Part shown: positions 1 to 11,160 of the stretch, in pieces
How positions within the stretch are numbered: position 1 is the first letter of the stretch
Layout: the number at the start of each line of letters is the position of its first letter
DNA from: Phyto melanocephala
Lineage: Eukaryota; Arthropoda; Insecta; Diptera; Rhinophoridae
Direction: 5' to 3'
Assembly (NCBI GenBank): GCA_941918925.1
Contig: OW799237.1
Location: 69,247,626-69,311,625 of the forward strand
DNA: 64,000 bases
Position numbers and translations under genes: made by a program
The notes under the pieces: generated by a model
The model's input: only the letters and a program-made list of their open reading frames with translations
What the model was told of the DNA's origin: nothing
The model's database searches: none

Positions 1-94
1 AAACTAATTGTACGAGCACCTAAATCTTTTTTTATACATTTTGTGACCAGTGATTTAAAGTTTAATTGTAAGAAAAAAAACTTCAGAGATGGTG

Positions 95-204
95 CAAAAA
101 GCCGGACAACCTCTGACATTTGCTAAAAAAGAAGTAGGACTGCCCCGGATGCCCTAAAAAAGAGGACAGTGTCCGGGGAAAATAGGACGGATGGCAACCC
201 TAGC
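95..204 (-). repeat. possible hAT-like terminal fragment
   Basis: On the - strand this stretch begins with AGGGTTGCCATCCGTCC and continues with short variants of a GGAC/GTCC motif. Ends starting with CAGGGTTGCCA are common in hAT-type elements of animals, so this may be a decayed terminus. No partner end and no target duplication were found. The assignment is a guess from the end motif only. Confidence 0.25.
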
Positions 205-209
205 TCTAG

Positions 210-571
210 CCAGTATGCCAAGTTTGTGTGGATGTGTCGTGATACAACGAGGTATTCTTGTTTTGGTTTTGGGTTTTTCCTTATATCTCAGTTGTTTATG
301 GACCGATTTTTTAATATTCAATACCGATCTGTTAACGAATATTTCCGATATTTTCATATAACACCGGATCGAGCGATGTCAAGGACTTTTATAAACTGAT
401 TTCAACATACACAAGAACAGACGGACATTTCTCAATCGACTTCCCTAGTCATAAGCTTTTAGAAAATACATATATACTTTATGGGGTTACAAACGAATAT
501 TGTAAAAATTTTAAACGGAATGACAAACGCATAAATATCCTTACACTCTCGTTGAAGGGTTAATAAAACTT
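210..571 (-). repeat. DINE-1/Helentron-like fragment (5' half)
   Basis: The stretch aligns by eye with the 5' half of the repeat family seen intact at 29780-30546: a TATCTCAGTTGTTTATG block, an AACATACACA block with an ACAGACGGACA motif, then ATACTTTATGGGGT and a degraded GAAGGGT end near 571. It lies in reverse orientation and lacks the 3' hairpin end. It is more diverged than other copies, so probably old. Confidence 0.6.
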
Positions 572-1361
572 TGTGTAACATCCTTACTCTTGTATTTTAA
601 AAATATTCAACAAAATATTTTTATTATATTTTTTGTTATCGTTCTTACTGCACTAAAATAAACTTTTCTAAATAAATATTTGTGTGTGTGTGTTTTTTTT
701 TTGTTTTTGTTTAAAATCATTTACATTCTATAGGTAATAGGTAAAAATATTATTAAATAATTTGGTTTCTTTTTCGATGTATATAGTATTTTTCTTAATC
801 CAAGTGTTGTTGCCAAGTTGAAAAACAAATTTATGTATGTTTTGTGTTAAAAACTGCTTTAAAAACGCATGATATTTTACGCCCACTTTCTGCACATAGA
901 CAAATAAAAGACCAAAATGAACCGATAAAAACACAATTTTTTTTATTAATGCAGCGTTGAAAATACGTGTGTTGGTACTATTGGCGTTCTTCAAAAGAGC
1001 CAAATATCACATTAAAAGCTGTAATAAGTTAGTATGTTTTAAGATAAAAAATAATTTACTATAAATATTTTGCTGGTATTGTTTACATAAGTATATGAAT
1101 GAATTGTATGAACTAAGTGGCCAATTGACTAGATTCAGTCAAAAAAAAAGTTGGTAATAAAATGTTTTTCCAGTAAGTCGAGTGTTTGATGCGGTATATA
1201 GCATGTGATACCGTCCTCTTGAAATAACATATTTTCAGTTGATATTTGTTTATATATTTATTAAGTTCGATTTTATCTTATTAAACTAAACAAAACTAAC
1301 CTCAAAACAATAGAAAACATTATTGCCAGCTAAAAATTATCGGCTTAAAAAACACCTTTAT
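572..1361. other. no recognisable gene
   Basis: AT-rich DNA with a short TG microsatellite near 680. A 91-codon open frame on the - strand (728-1003) has a hydrophobic stretch but matches no family I know and has no splice or codon-use support, so I do not call it a gene. Confidence 0.4.
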
Positions 1362-1545
1362 GTTTTTATACCCGTCACCACAAAATGTTGGGGGCATATT
1401 CATTTTGTCATACCATTTATAACACATCGAAATATACATTTTAGACCTCATAAAGTATATATTTTCTGAATCCTGATTTCATTTTACGACGACTATAAAC
1501 GGTTTAAAGTAGAGTTGAAGCTACAATAAATATTTAGCGCTATTT
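1362..1545 (+). repeat. DINE-1-like fragment, second subfamily (5' end)
   Basis: It starts with TTTTTATACCCGTCACCAC, then a stretch like TCATTTTGTCATACC, then a CCTCATAAAGTATATATTTT block. The same blocks begin the complete subfamily-B copy at 43376-43770. The 3' part is missing. Confidence 0.6.
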
Positions 1546-1815
1546 ATAAAGCTTTTTTGAATTAGAACGTTAAATGTTAAAATTTTTATTTTTTAGTACC
1601 AAAAAAGTACTATGTTATACAAAACAAAATCTTAATTTTTCATCTCTGACACGTATCCACGCATCTATGTATGTATATGCATAAATTAATGATGAAATAA
1701 TGAGAGAAAAAAATAATAACAACAAGTATGTTGCAGAAGACGATATATAAAATGTGGGCGACAAACTATAACTGAAAATGTATTCTTTTCATGATTCATT
1801 ATCATCTTAATCTAT

Positions 1816-1900
1816 AAATACCCAGCAAAAAATAAGATGGCGAAGAAGCGATTATGCAGGGGTTTAACTGATGATGAAGAAAGTGATTTGATTTAGTGGA
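1816..1900 (+). repeat. terminal piece of a TACCCAGCAAAAA repeat family
   Basis: The piece begins with TACCCAGCAAAAAATAAG and continues with a GCAGGGGTTTAACTGATGAT block. Related sequence occurs in reverse orientation around 11040-11160 and 49139-49316. At 49316 the terminus is again TACCCAGCAAAAA. Class and full extent are unknown. Confidence 0.4.
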
Positions 1901-2647
1901 AAACATGCATGATTTTAATATCAGCGTTTTACCAAAATTGTGAAAGTTTTGCGGCTACAGTTCGCAAATTGCGATCATCCCATTTCCATCTTGATGGCTT
2001 CGTCAATAGGCAGAATTGTCGCATTTGGGGTGAGGAAAATCCTCGAGTGATTCACGAGAAGCAAATGCATCCTCAACGTGTCACTGTGTGGTGTGGTTTT
2101 TGGGCTGGAGGAATCATTGGACCTTTTTTTATGAAAATGAGGCAGGTCAAGCGCAAACAGTCAATGGTGTTTGGTATCGTGAAATGATAACCAGTTTTTT
2201 CTTGCCTAGAATTGAAGAAATGAATGTGGAGGGCATGTGGTTTCAACAAGATGGCGCCACATGTCATACAGCCAGAGAAACAATTCAATTGCTGCATCAG
2301 TCATTTCCCGGTCGTGTTATTTCGCGTTTTGGAGACCAGAATTGGCCGCCTAGATCGTGTGATTTAACACCTTTAGATTTTTTTTCTTTGGGGTTTTTTG
2401 AAGTCGATGGTTTACGCGAATAAGCCGACGACGACTCAAGCCTTAAAAGAGGAAATTGGACGCTGCATTAATGAAATACCGCAGCATTTATGCAAAAAGG
2501 TCATCGAAAATTTCATTAAAAGATCGCGTGTGTGCCAGCAAAGCCACATTCTGTCTACTTTACGATATAATAAAGTTTCACGATTTTTTTTTAAATATCT
2601 GTTTTTTATTTAAAATTTAAAAATTGCGTTCTAGTTGGGACACCCTT
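1901..2647 (+). pseudogene. mariner-like (rosa-type, DD41D) transposase relic
   Basis: Three overlapping frames together read as a mariner/Tc1-superfamily transposase. An N-terminal piece contains ESFAATVRKLR. A central piece contains FHLDGFVNRQNCRIWG and MHPQRVTVWCGFWAGG. The third piece has WFQQDGATCHTA, then NWPPRSCDLTPLDFF, then a C-terminal tail. The spacing from the Asp in QQDG to the Asp in TPLDF is 41 residues, which is the DD41D signature of rosa-like mariners. The DNA-binding to catalytic region is deleted (the usual DEAHFHLDG is reduced to SSHFHLDG), and at least two frameshifts separate the pieces. The right end is probably the AGGGTGTCCCAACTAG inverted end at about 2647, next to a TA. 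The left terminus was not found. Clearly inactive. Confidence 0.85.
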
Positions 2648-2956
2648 TACATACATACATATATGTATAATAAAAATCCTTATGCTTTTTTCAAGGATCT
2701 CATATATTTTTTAAATACATATACATACATACATATATGTTTGTTTTTCATACAAATTTAAAAGCAATTGCAGCTTTATTTTTTCCTTCCTTCTAATAAA
2801 CCATTATTGCAAATAGTTTATAATTTTAATTTTTTTTCTAAATACATAAATATACATTATTGAGTGGGTTGCTTCTGAATTTTTTTAAATTTCTTCTACA
2901 TGTGCCGCTTAAAAATAACGCCTACACATTTAATATACATACATACGTAATGTTTT

Positions 2957-3672
2957 TATACCCTTCACCTGTGGTGCACAATAGCTTTGTCATTCCGTTT
3001 GTAATTTCTACAATTTTCATTTCCGACCCCATAAAGTATATATTTTCTGAAAGCTTATCAATAGAGGAGTCGATTAAGCCCTGACCATCTGTCCGTGTGT
3101 TGGTTGAAATCAACTTTTAGAAACAACCACATGCTTCTCTGTATGGTATCAATCTTCGGAAATATCCGGGAATGAATTGTTATTGAAATTCAGCACAATC
3201 GCCCCATAACTTTCCGAGATATGAGCAAAAAACCACGACCACCTCGTTTTTTTTCACAATTACAACAACAACATACATATATACTGGTTAGAGTAAACGT
3301 GGCATCAAATCCCAGCTGAGCCAAAAAAAAAAATTATTTTATTCTTTAATTTTATATTACTTATATTTTTATTATTTTTTTTTTAATTTTTTTAAAAAAA
3401 TTTTTTGTAATCTTTTTTTTGTTTTTTTTTGTAATTTTTTTATTGTTGTTTTTGTTTCTAATATTTTTTTTTTGTAATTTTTTTTAAACATACATACATG
3501 CATATGTACATACGTAAACTCAATTTATAATTTTGCAATGGGAAATTTTTATATATGTATGTTTTGTATTTCATATGAGATGAATGGTGATACAAACTAT
3601 TGTTATTGCATGACTACACGTGGTGAAGGGTATATAAGATTCAGCACGGCCGAATATAGCACTCTTACTTGT
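2957..3672 (+). mobile_element. DINE-1/Helentron-like element, full length
   Basis: Complete copy. It starts at TATACCCTTCACCTGTGG. It continues through the CGACCCCATAAAGTATATA block, the CTGTCCGTGTGTTGG block, a GAGCAAAAAACCACGACC block, CCAGCTGAGCCAAAA and an A/T-only centre. It ends with GAAGGGTATATAAGATT, a TTC(A/G)GCACGGCCGAA hairpin and CTCTTACTTGTTT. The 5' TATACCC plus 3' hairpin plus TTGTTT layout is that of Drosophila INE-1/DINE-1, which is classed as a non-autonomous Helentron derivative. It has no target duplication, as expected, and no coding capacity. Confidence 0.8.
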
Positions 3673-3673
3673 T

Positions 3674-4180
3674 TAAAATATTTAATATTTTTTGCCATTA
3701 TTTTGTGTAAAAAGTTATGTTTTTTTATTCAATTTTTTATTTCAAAATCAAGTGCAATTTCAAATTCTCATTAACATTATTAACTTATTAAATTAAATTG
3801 TTATTAAACAATCAAAGAAAATAAATTGCTATATTTTGCTTTATGCAATTTTCAACAGAATTATAAAATTAGTGGCATCTTTATAATATGCTTAGAAAAA
3901 GAAGGTAGTTTTGTAAATTCAATTGACTTGTATTGGATAACTGACATTGGGCCGTAATGTGCTGCCAATTAAGTTTTTAATAAAATAATATGTCATTTTT
4001 TTGTAATAAAGAAATCATTCATTTAAAATTAGAAATTTATTTTGACAATCAGGTTTTCCTGCATTAAAAATAACTATAATTTTAATTAACACTAGTCGTC
4101 GCCAAGTGATCGAATTTCTACAAATAAATTTATCGATTTATTTGCTGATTATATATGTACATAAACATACATACATACTA
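3674..4180. other. no recognisable feature
   Basis: AT-rich DNA without a supportable ORF, RNA gene or inverted repeat that I could recognise. Confidence 0.4.
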
Positions 4181-5106
4181 GAGACCTGCATTAATGCCAC
4201 TTATTTTCAAAATTGTGTTTTCATTCTCAAAATGAATTGTGTTTGCTATGTGACACATACAAACATTTGAATAGGAGAGTATATATAGCTCTCTTTGAAA
4301 CCCAACGTGCTGTTCTCCATTCATTCTTCTTTGCATTGAGTCATATGTTATTTGTTAGTGAATGATTATGATAAATACTCACACCATACATTCTGCATTC
4401 ACTGTGTTGTACCGGTTTTTTTTATCGATAGAGGATCAGTGTTGCCAGCTTAGGCGATTTTTTATCGTGATTGGGGTTCGAAATTGAGGATCCGTGGAAT
4501 TTTCCAAAATATATATTATTTGTTAAAAGTAATTTTTCTTTTAAGACATACTAATTTCTTATAAATAAAAATCACTTGTAAGAAAACAACAGAAACAATT
4601 TTGTGATATTTAAACTAAGCATATAAAAATTAATAAAAACAATAACGGAGCCACAAAATAAAAATTTTTCATAAAATTTTTCTTAAAAAATTTACCTAAA
4701 TCTACCAAAAGTTATAATTTTTCTTTTAACTTAAGTTTTAGTTAAAATAATTTAAACTTTCTCTTTACAACTAAAAATAACATTCTTCTAAAAAAAACTA
4801 AAAAAATTAAACCAAACCAAAAAAGTTACCAAGTTATGTGAAAAAAAATATCTCACGTTTGGTTCAATCGAAAGAAAGAAAGTGTACACCAATATTTTAA
4901 TGAATGCATAATTTTCATTTGGTGTACAGCTTTTTGTTATAATGAACAGTAGAAAATAGATCATGTTTAAGTTAATGCAAGATTATTGTAAGACATTTTT
5001 CTCTATCTTGTTTACTTTCATTACTTGGTGTGTGCTGTGCGATAAATAGTATAGTAGCTAAAGTCAATGTGATTTAAAGAAGTGAATGCAATATTGCAGG
5101 ACTTTA
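4181..5106. mobile_element. possible non-autonomous TIR element
   Basis: The left end GACCTGCATTAATGCC and the right end (reverse complement GTCCTGCAATATTGCATTC) are similar. Both are followed inwards by CACTT-rich sequence, and the interior repeats variants of CATTCA/TGAATG. This looks like a decayed inverted-repeat element of about 0.9 kb. A convincing target duplication was not found, so boundaries are tentative. A CAGTGTTGCCAGC stretch near 4438 could be the end of a separate hAT insertion. Confidence 0.35.
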
Positions 5107-5137
5107 ATATATAAGCTGCCACATATACATATATGCA

Positions 5138-5255
5138 AGGCATATTAATTCATCAGGTAATTGCAGTTCGGAGAAAATTCTTTAGTTTATTTTTTTTATA
5201 TATGAAGTTTAACATTTGAAATTAATTAAAGAGGAGAGAAAATTGTTTTTTATCT
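5138..5255 (+). repeat. MITE fragment related to 57286-57494
   Basis: It begins CAAGGCATATTAATTCATCA and continues with GGTAATTGCAGTTCGGAGA and a TGAAGTTTAACATTTGAAAT block. This matches, in opposite orientation, the complete MITE at 57286-57494. The second terminus is lost. Confidence 0.65.
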
Positions 5256-5403
5256 ATAGTCTTTATTGTATTTTTTTCTTATTCTTCAAAAATCTCATTT
5301 ATGATTAAGTAATTTTAAGTGTACAACGGTAACGTGGGTTCAAGTCAGAAACTTTGTTTATAATTGCTGTATTCACAAGGAGTCCTAGGTGTCGTATTGT
5401 CAT

Positions 5404-5674
5404 ACTCAGGTGTGTGATAGAAAACGATCGATAAAAAAAGATGTGATAAATTCCGATAGATTTTTAAACCAATTTCAAGCTATTGACTTCTAAAAAGCAT
5501 ACTAGAAGATCTTATAAACAATGTGATAAAACTGTAGAACGAAATTTGTCAGAAACGATTGAAAAACAATTTTTAAAATTATTGACAAAACGACTACAGC
5601 AAACACATCAAACCTAACATCCTTTTCAAATATGTTTGTTCATGTCTAAATCGTTTTTCATCACATACCTGAGT
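5404..5674. mobile_element. 271-bp MITE with GTCAT target duplication
   Basis: Terminal inverted repeats of about 25 bp start ACTCAGGTGTGTGAT on the left and ACTCAGGTATGTGAT on the right strand. They are followed by an AAAACGAT block in both. The element is flanked by GTCAT at 5399-5403 and 5675-5679. There is no coding capacity. The 5-bp duplication is seen directly; the superfamily is not determined. Confidence 0.75.
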
Positions 5675-6216
5675 GTCATTATATCCCAAAAATTTTAAAT
5701 TAAAGCAAAAATATTGTATTTATGAAAAATTGTTTCGGACTTTTTAAAATTTTCAAAAGTTAGAATATATTTATTGTATTAAGTTTATTTGTTTTATTAT
5801 TTATTTTATTATTTATTTTTTTAAGAGATTATGATTAGGGTGATCGATTATTCGACATTTTTAAGAAACCGGTTTCCAAATAGTTTGAAATTTAGAATAA
5901 AAAACAAGTAAGAGCGCTATATTCGTCCGTGCCGAATCTTATATACCCTTCACAACGTGTAGTCATGCAATAACAGTAGTTTGTATCACCATTCATCTCA
6001 TATGAAATACGTACATACATATAAAAAATATACATATATAAAAAACATCCCATTGTAAAATTATAAATTTACGTATGTATGTTAAAAAAAAAAATTTAAA
6101 AAAAAAAAATTTTAAAAAATTTAAAAAAAAAAATTAAAAAAAAAAATTCAAAAAAAAAATTTTTAAAAAATAATTAAAATATATATAATTAATATAAAAC
6201 AAAAAAAAATAAAAAA

Positions 6217-7143
6217 AACAAGTAACAGTGCTATATTCGGCCGTGCCGAATCTTATATACCCTTCACGACGTGTAGTCATGCAATAACAATAGTTTGTAT
6301 CACCATTCATCCCATATAAAATACGTGCATACGTACACGTTAGAATAAATGTTTCATCGATTCCCAGCTGAGCCAAAAAAATTTTATTTTATTTTATTTA
6401 ATATATTATTTATATTTTATTATTTTTTTTTATATATTTTTTTAAATTTTTTTAAAATTTTTTGTTTGTAGTTTTTTTTATTATTTTTTTCTTATTTTTA
6501 ATATTTTTTTTTATTATGTTCTTTCCGACCTTATATTATGTAAATGAATTATTACGAAGTTTATTCGTGTACGGACGGACGGCTTTACTCAAATTTTTTT
6601 TCCTGAAGAAGAGCACCGAAGGCGCTCGAAATATTGAAAAAATAAATTTCTACAAATACCTACTTATAAAAACACTAACGAGTTTTATTAGAAAATAAGG
6701 AAATTGTAGCGACTTGACCTTGAGCCTGTTTTGAAATAATTCATTTTTTTTTTTGTAATTTTTTTTTGTTTGGTATGTTTTTTACATGTATCTATGTATG
6801 TATGTTGTTGTTGTAATTGTGAAAAAAAAACGAGGTGGTCGTGGTTTCAGAAAGTTATGGGGCGATTGTGCTGAATTTCAATAGCGATTCATTCCTGGAT
6901 ATTTCCAAGAGATCGATACTATATACAGATCTGAGGAACATATAGTTGCTTCTAAAAGTTGATTTCAACCAACACACGGACAGACGGGCAGACGGACAGA
7001 CGGTCAGCGCTTAATCGATTCCTCTATTCACAAGCTTTCAGAAAATATATACTTTATGGGGTCGGAAATGAAAATTGTAGAAATTACAAACGGAATGACA
7101 AAGCTATATATACCCTTGTGCACCACAGGTGAAGGGTATAAAA
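6217..7143 (-). mobile_element. DINE-1/Helentron-like element nested in another
   Basis: The 3' end is at 6217 (AACAAGTAACAGTGCTATATTC). The 5' end is at about 7143, reading CACCACAGGTGAAGGGTATA. It differs from its host copy in the 5' half: it has ATGGGGCGATTGTGCTGAAT and the CACCACAGGTGAAGG end, which match the 2957-3672 subtype. Two distinct subtypes are therefore nested. Its own centre carries the insertion noted at 6515-6740. Confidence 0.75.
6515..6740 (+). repeat. insert with hammerhead-like retroelement tail
   Basis: The sequence is foreign to the surrounding DINE. It includes CTGAAGA (6603-6609), a GAGC...GCTC hairpin (6611-6614 with 6624-6627), then CGAAATATT and AATAAAT. The same order, with a different but self-complementary hairpin, recurs at 17287-17335. 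Tails of this kind (GAAGA, hairpin, CGAAA, then AATAAA) are seen at the 3' ends of Penelope-like and some other retroelements. The assignment is inference. Confidence 0.4.
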
Positions 7144-8691
7144 AATTAAAAAAAAAATAATAAAAATATAAATAATATATTAAATAAAAAATAAAAAAAA
7201 TAAAAAAAAAATTTAAAAAAAATTAAAAAAAAAATTTTTTAAATATAAAAAAATTTTGTTTTTGGCTCAGCTGGGATTCGATGCCACGTTTTCTCTAACC
7301 AGTATACACGTTTGTATGTATGTATGTTGTTGTTGTAATGTTGTTTTTGTGAAAAAAAAATCGAGGTGGTCGTGGGTTTTTGCTCATATCTCAGTTGTTT
7401 ATGTACCGATGTTTCTGATTTTCAATAGCGATCTACTCCCGAATATTTCTGATATTTTAATACCTCACCCGGATCCAAGCGATGTCGGGGGGCTTCAAAA
7501 AGTTGATTTCAACATACACACGGACAGACTGACAGAGCTTAATCGACTTCCCTATTCATAAGCTTTCAGAAAATATTTACTTTATGGGGTCGGAAATGAA
7601 AATTGTAGAAATTTCACACGGAATGACAAACCTATATATACCCTTTTTCACTGTGTGAAGGGTATAAAAACCGGTTGCTTTTTTGAAAATTTAGAAAACC
7701 CCGGTTAACCGGTCGAATACATAAAATATAATTCTTTCTTATACCCATGACAGAGATACATATAAAGGTATAAACTAGTTTGTTCTATGGTTTAATTGCA
7801 TTTTAAGTTGACACACATTCAATGGCATTATTATAAAATACCGTTATTACAAATAAAGATGTTCAACGACAGACAGTTTTTACCTAAAAGTGGCCAAAAA
7901 GTTATGTTTATGCTTTAATTTAACTTTTTTTAAGGTTTTTAAGATTTTTTTTTCAAACTTCGACCTTCTTAATTTTTTTTAAGTTTTAATTTTCTAATAT
8001 TAGTGACACAAAATAGTAAATAAATCATCAAAAATTTTATTTCGTTTTGTAAATAAAATGTATTAATTTACATTGTTGCCACTATATTTTTTAAGAACTA
8101 AAATAATTTGTTGAAAGTAATCGGTATTTGGTCTGGTACTGCCATATTAAAAAAAATAATAATGAAAAATATTAAAAAGTCAGTTCACTGCTCAAGGTAG
8201 TCAAAGTTATTAACATTAACTTTATAGGCAAGTTGTAATTATGACCCTTTGTGTGCCAAAATGAGATCAAAAAGTACTGCAAAGTACAATAATTGGTCAA
8301 AAAACTTAACTGAATAGCTAATTATCACAGCTAATTATAAGCGCAACAACGTATAAAATACCTGCTCTCCATTTAAAACAAATAATATTTAAGCCTAATT
8401 TTATTTCTTAGTTTACATTTGTAATTGAAACAACAAATAGATTTCTCACAATATTATGGAAGAGAATTTAATAAATTTTCTGATTTTTAGAAATTTTTTG
8501 AGTATACAGTATGGTACGTTTGGCTACAAAGATTTATTAAATTAGAAATGGAAAAACCGGCTTCTGTGAGTAAAAAAACCTGTGTATTCGATATTCGAAA
8601 AATTAACATTTGGAAAAAACCGCCAGCTGAAAGAGTAAAAAACCGGGTTTTCCACCGGTTGTAAAACCGAGTCGATCACCCTAATTATGAT

Positions 8692-9455
8692 ACATAGACT
8701 AGCTTGTGAATTCACCAAATGTGTATATGTACATGTTGTATATCTGCAAATTGCACATCTTAATAAATTTTGCATACATGCATGTATAGCATCTTCTTGA
8801 GTTGTTACCTTGAATTTTAAGGTCAAATTATTACAATATATGTATATGCTTTTTATTATATGTATTCCTTTTCACAAATAACAGAAATAAATGTTGTCAC
8901 CTTGAACTCAATTGCGACTAGGATTTTTTGCTTATCTTTTTCAAGGCTAACTTTTGTATTAATGTCTACAAAAGGAAACCCAATTTAAAAAGCATAATAT
9001 TGTTTGCTATGTTTTGTAAGCATGCAAAATCATTACTCTTTTATAAAACGAAAAATATAGTGAAATAAATATTTATATGTACGTATGTATGTATTTATAT
9101 TATTTTTTTTTTAAGAATAACTTCAAATTTCTAAATTTAACCGAGATAAATATTTAGGTACATATTTTTTTTTATGAAATCAGATTCATATTACATTTTA
9201 TCTAAATAAAAAACATTGTACATATATGTTTTGTTTTTAATGAGGTTCTAATACTCAACATTATAAAAAAGTATAATATTGTTAAATAAATATGGTCACT
9301 AGATCTACGTTTCAACTACAAACTATGGAAAAATATAAATATACACATATGGGCAAATCCCAGAAACAGTCCACCAACTAAAATTTTTTTGAAATCAATC
9401 CAACTAAATTTTTTTAAGGGAATATTAGACAAGATATATAATTTTATAAATATAT
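8692..9455. other. no recognisable feature
   Basis: AT-rich sequence with TATG/CATA microsatellite runs. I see no gene or element boundary here. Confidence 0.4.
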
Positions 9456-9603
9456 ATCAATGGCTTAATATATGGTTGAAAATAATGGGTTTATGGCCAA
9501 ATAAAAAAGCTCTAATTTAATACATTCTTTTAAATTTTATTCAGTTTTTTCTTTCTCCTGTAAAGTAGTGAGTTACGTTTTTTTATATTAAGCCATCGAT
9601 ATA
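9456..9603. repeat. 18-bp inverted repeat, possible small MITE
   Basis: TATCAATGGCTTAATATA on the left is matched by the inverted TATATTAAGCCATCGATA on the right, about 110 bp apart. There is no clear target duplication, so this may be a decayed MITE or chance. Confidence 0.3.
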
Positions 9604-10634
9604 AAAAAGTGGTTGATCATTTATACAAAAATTATATCCAAATTCTACCCTACCTTTTTTCGATTAAAATTACAAAAAATTAACAGTTTTTAGGTGTTTA
9701 TTACATTACTTACATAAGTGTTAATATAGATGGTCCGATTGGAAGCCATATTTGTACTCATTTAATTCTCTTCAATTTTACAAAAAAAAATGTTTTTGTT
9801 TAGTAGTTGGAAATATTAAAATTAGATATAAAATTTTGGACCTTTTGGTGTAGCTTGCTTGTTTCACTAAAAAAAATGTTTTTAATTCTATGTAGAATAA
9901 AATTTTTTTAAGTTTTTTAAGTCTATAACTTTAAATCAATATCATAATATGCCTTTAAGCGAATAAAAAAATAAAATTCTGCAATAAAAAAATAAAAAAA
10001 TTATCATATTCAATATTGTAACGTGCGTTACGATTTAAGTTCTTCCAAAAATTGCATTAAAAAGCTTTGCAGTTTTTTTTCTTGTATCTGCAACAGCACT
10101 GGTGAGGGGACTGTTAACTAACCTGACCCGTATTTATTTCGCACGCATCTTCATTTAATTCTCTTTCGCAAATAGAAAAAAAAATTTTGTTTCAAACAGT
10201 TTTTTTTCCTAAAATCTATATAAAATACGTTAAAATACAGCCTTTTAGATGTAAATGATTTTGATGCTTGTAACTTTTTATGTGAATCAGATATCTCCAT
10301 GAAGATTACTTCAATTTTTTTTCTGCAATCCAGGTAATATTTAAAAAAAAATTACTGGCCTTAAATAAACCCAAGTTAAAAATCACAAAAATATTGGCCA
10401 ACAAATTGATTGGTTATTTCTTTCAACATCAATATCTCTTTAACTATAAAAGGTAGCTAAGGTATGTAAGAGGAAGTTTACATGAACAAAGACGCTTCAG
10501 CTTTTAATGTTTCTTTCCAATTTCTGTTGCGTGCCCACACAACAATTTGGGATCAATTATTTTTTTAACAAATATCTGTTAAAAATATTTTTATTAAAAT
10601 TAAAATTAAATTAAAATATTCTACTAAACACTAC
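9604..10634. other. no recognisable feature
   Basis: AT-rich DNA without a supportable ORF or repeat boundary. Confidence 0.4.
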
Positions 10635-10762
10635 CGCCTGTGTTCTGCATTCCGAGTGAAATTAAATCATTCGGAATTGCCATGAAATGGTTGTTACAAA
10701 CAAAAACACTACAATGGCAATTCCGAGTGATTTAATTTCACTCCGAATACAGAACACAGGCG
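10635..10762. mobile_element. 128-bp foldback MITE
   Basis: Almost the whole element is an inverted repeat with arms of about 50 bp. The left arm starts CGCCTGTGTTCTGCATTCC, and the right arm is its near-perfect complement ending GAACACAGGCG. The arms share GAGTGAAATTAAATCA and are separated by a short loop. A degenerate relative lies at 21950-22070 and a single arm at about 47816-47838. No clear target duplication was seen. Confidence 0.8.
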
Positions 10763-11160
10763 TATGTTTAAGTTGAAGTTATCTCATTAAAGACTAAAAA
10801 TTATTTTTGTTTTAATCAGATCAGGATTTGTCTATATATAATTATGTTAGTTGGAACTCGTTGTATATACTAATATTGTAATTGTCAAACAAGGACAAAG
10901 GAAAATTTATTGAAATAAATTATAAAACATCCTTAACTTTTATTATATATGGTTTACATACCCAGCAAAAAAAAAAAAAAATAAAAGTAGTGCAAAGTAG
11001 TAACTAATGAAGTATCGGATTTTGTTTATCTAATTTGGACAAGTTCTAAGCGCTTATTTAAATGGAGTGCAGTTCATGATTTCCAATGGCACGATAATGT
11101 TAAAATCATTACATCATTTTGTCACCAGTTGAACCCCTGCAAAATCACTTCTTCTTTTGA

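Larger units (their letters stand above)
5902..7666 (-). mobile_element. DINE-1/Helentron-like element, interrupted
   Basis: The 3' end is at 5902 (AAACAAGTAAGAGCGCTATA, then the CCGTGCCGAAT hairpin). The 5' end is at 7666 (CTGTGTGAAGGGTATAAAA). The element is split in its A/T-rich centre by a second copy (6217-7143). The outer right half resumes after 7144 with the A/T tract, then GGCTCAGCTGGGATTCGATG and the usual 5'-half blocks. Confidence 0.8.
5836..8683. mobile_element. hAT-like element split by nested DINEs
   Basis: Both termini read TAGGGTGATCGA (left at 5836, right as reverse complement ending at 8683). They are flanked by a perfect 8-bp direct repeat ATTATGAT at 5828-5835 and 8684-8691. 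An 8-bp duplication plus a TAGGG terminus is typical of hAT elements. Both ends also share CCGGTT-rich subterminal sequence. No transposase was found. Removing the DINE nest at 5902-7666 leaves about 1.1 kb, so the element was a non-autonomous derivative. Confidence 0.8.

Noticed and set aside
728..1003. 91-codon open frame on the - strand
   Set aside because: Hydrophobic but matches no family I know. It has no splice context or codon bias, and chance ORFs of this size are common in this AT-rich DNA.
3538..3774. Repeated small ORFs with the MNGDTNYCYCMTTR pattern (also near 6134, 29773, 41441)
   Set aside because: They recur because they lie in the 3' half of each DINE copy; the frame is broken in other copies, so it is repeat sequence rather than a gene.
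9061..9100. TATG/CATA arrays considered as CRISPR or regulatory repeats
   Set aside because: Simple microsatellites typical of this genome, without spacers or unit structure.
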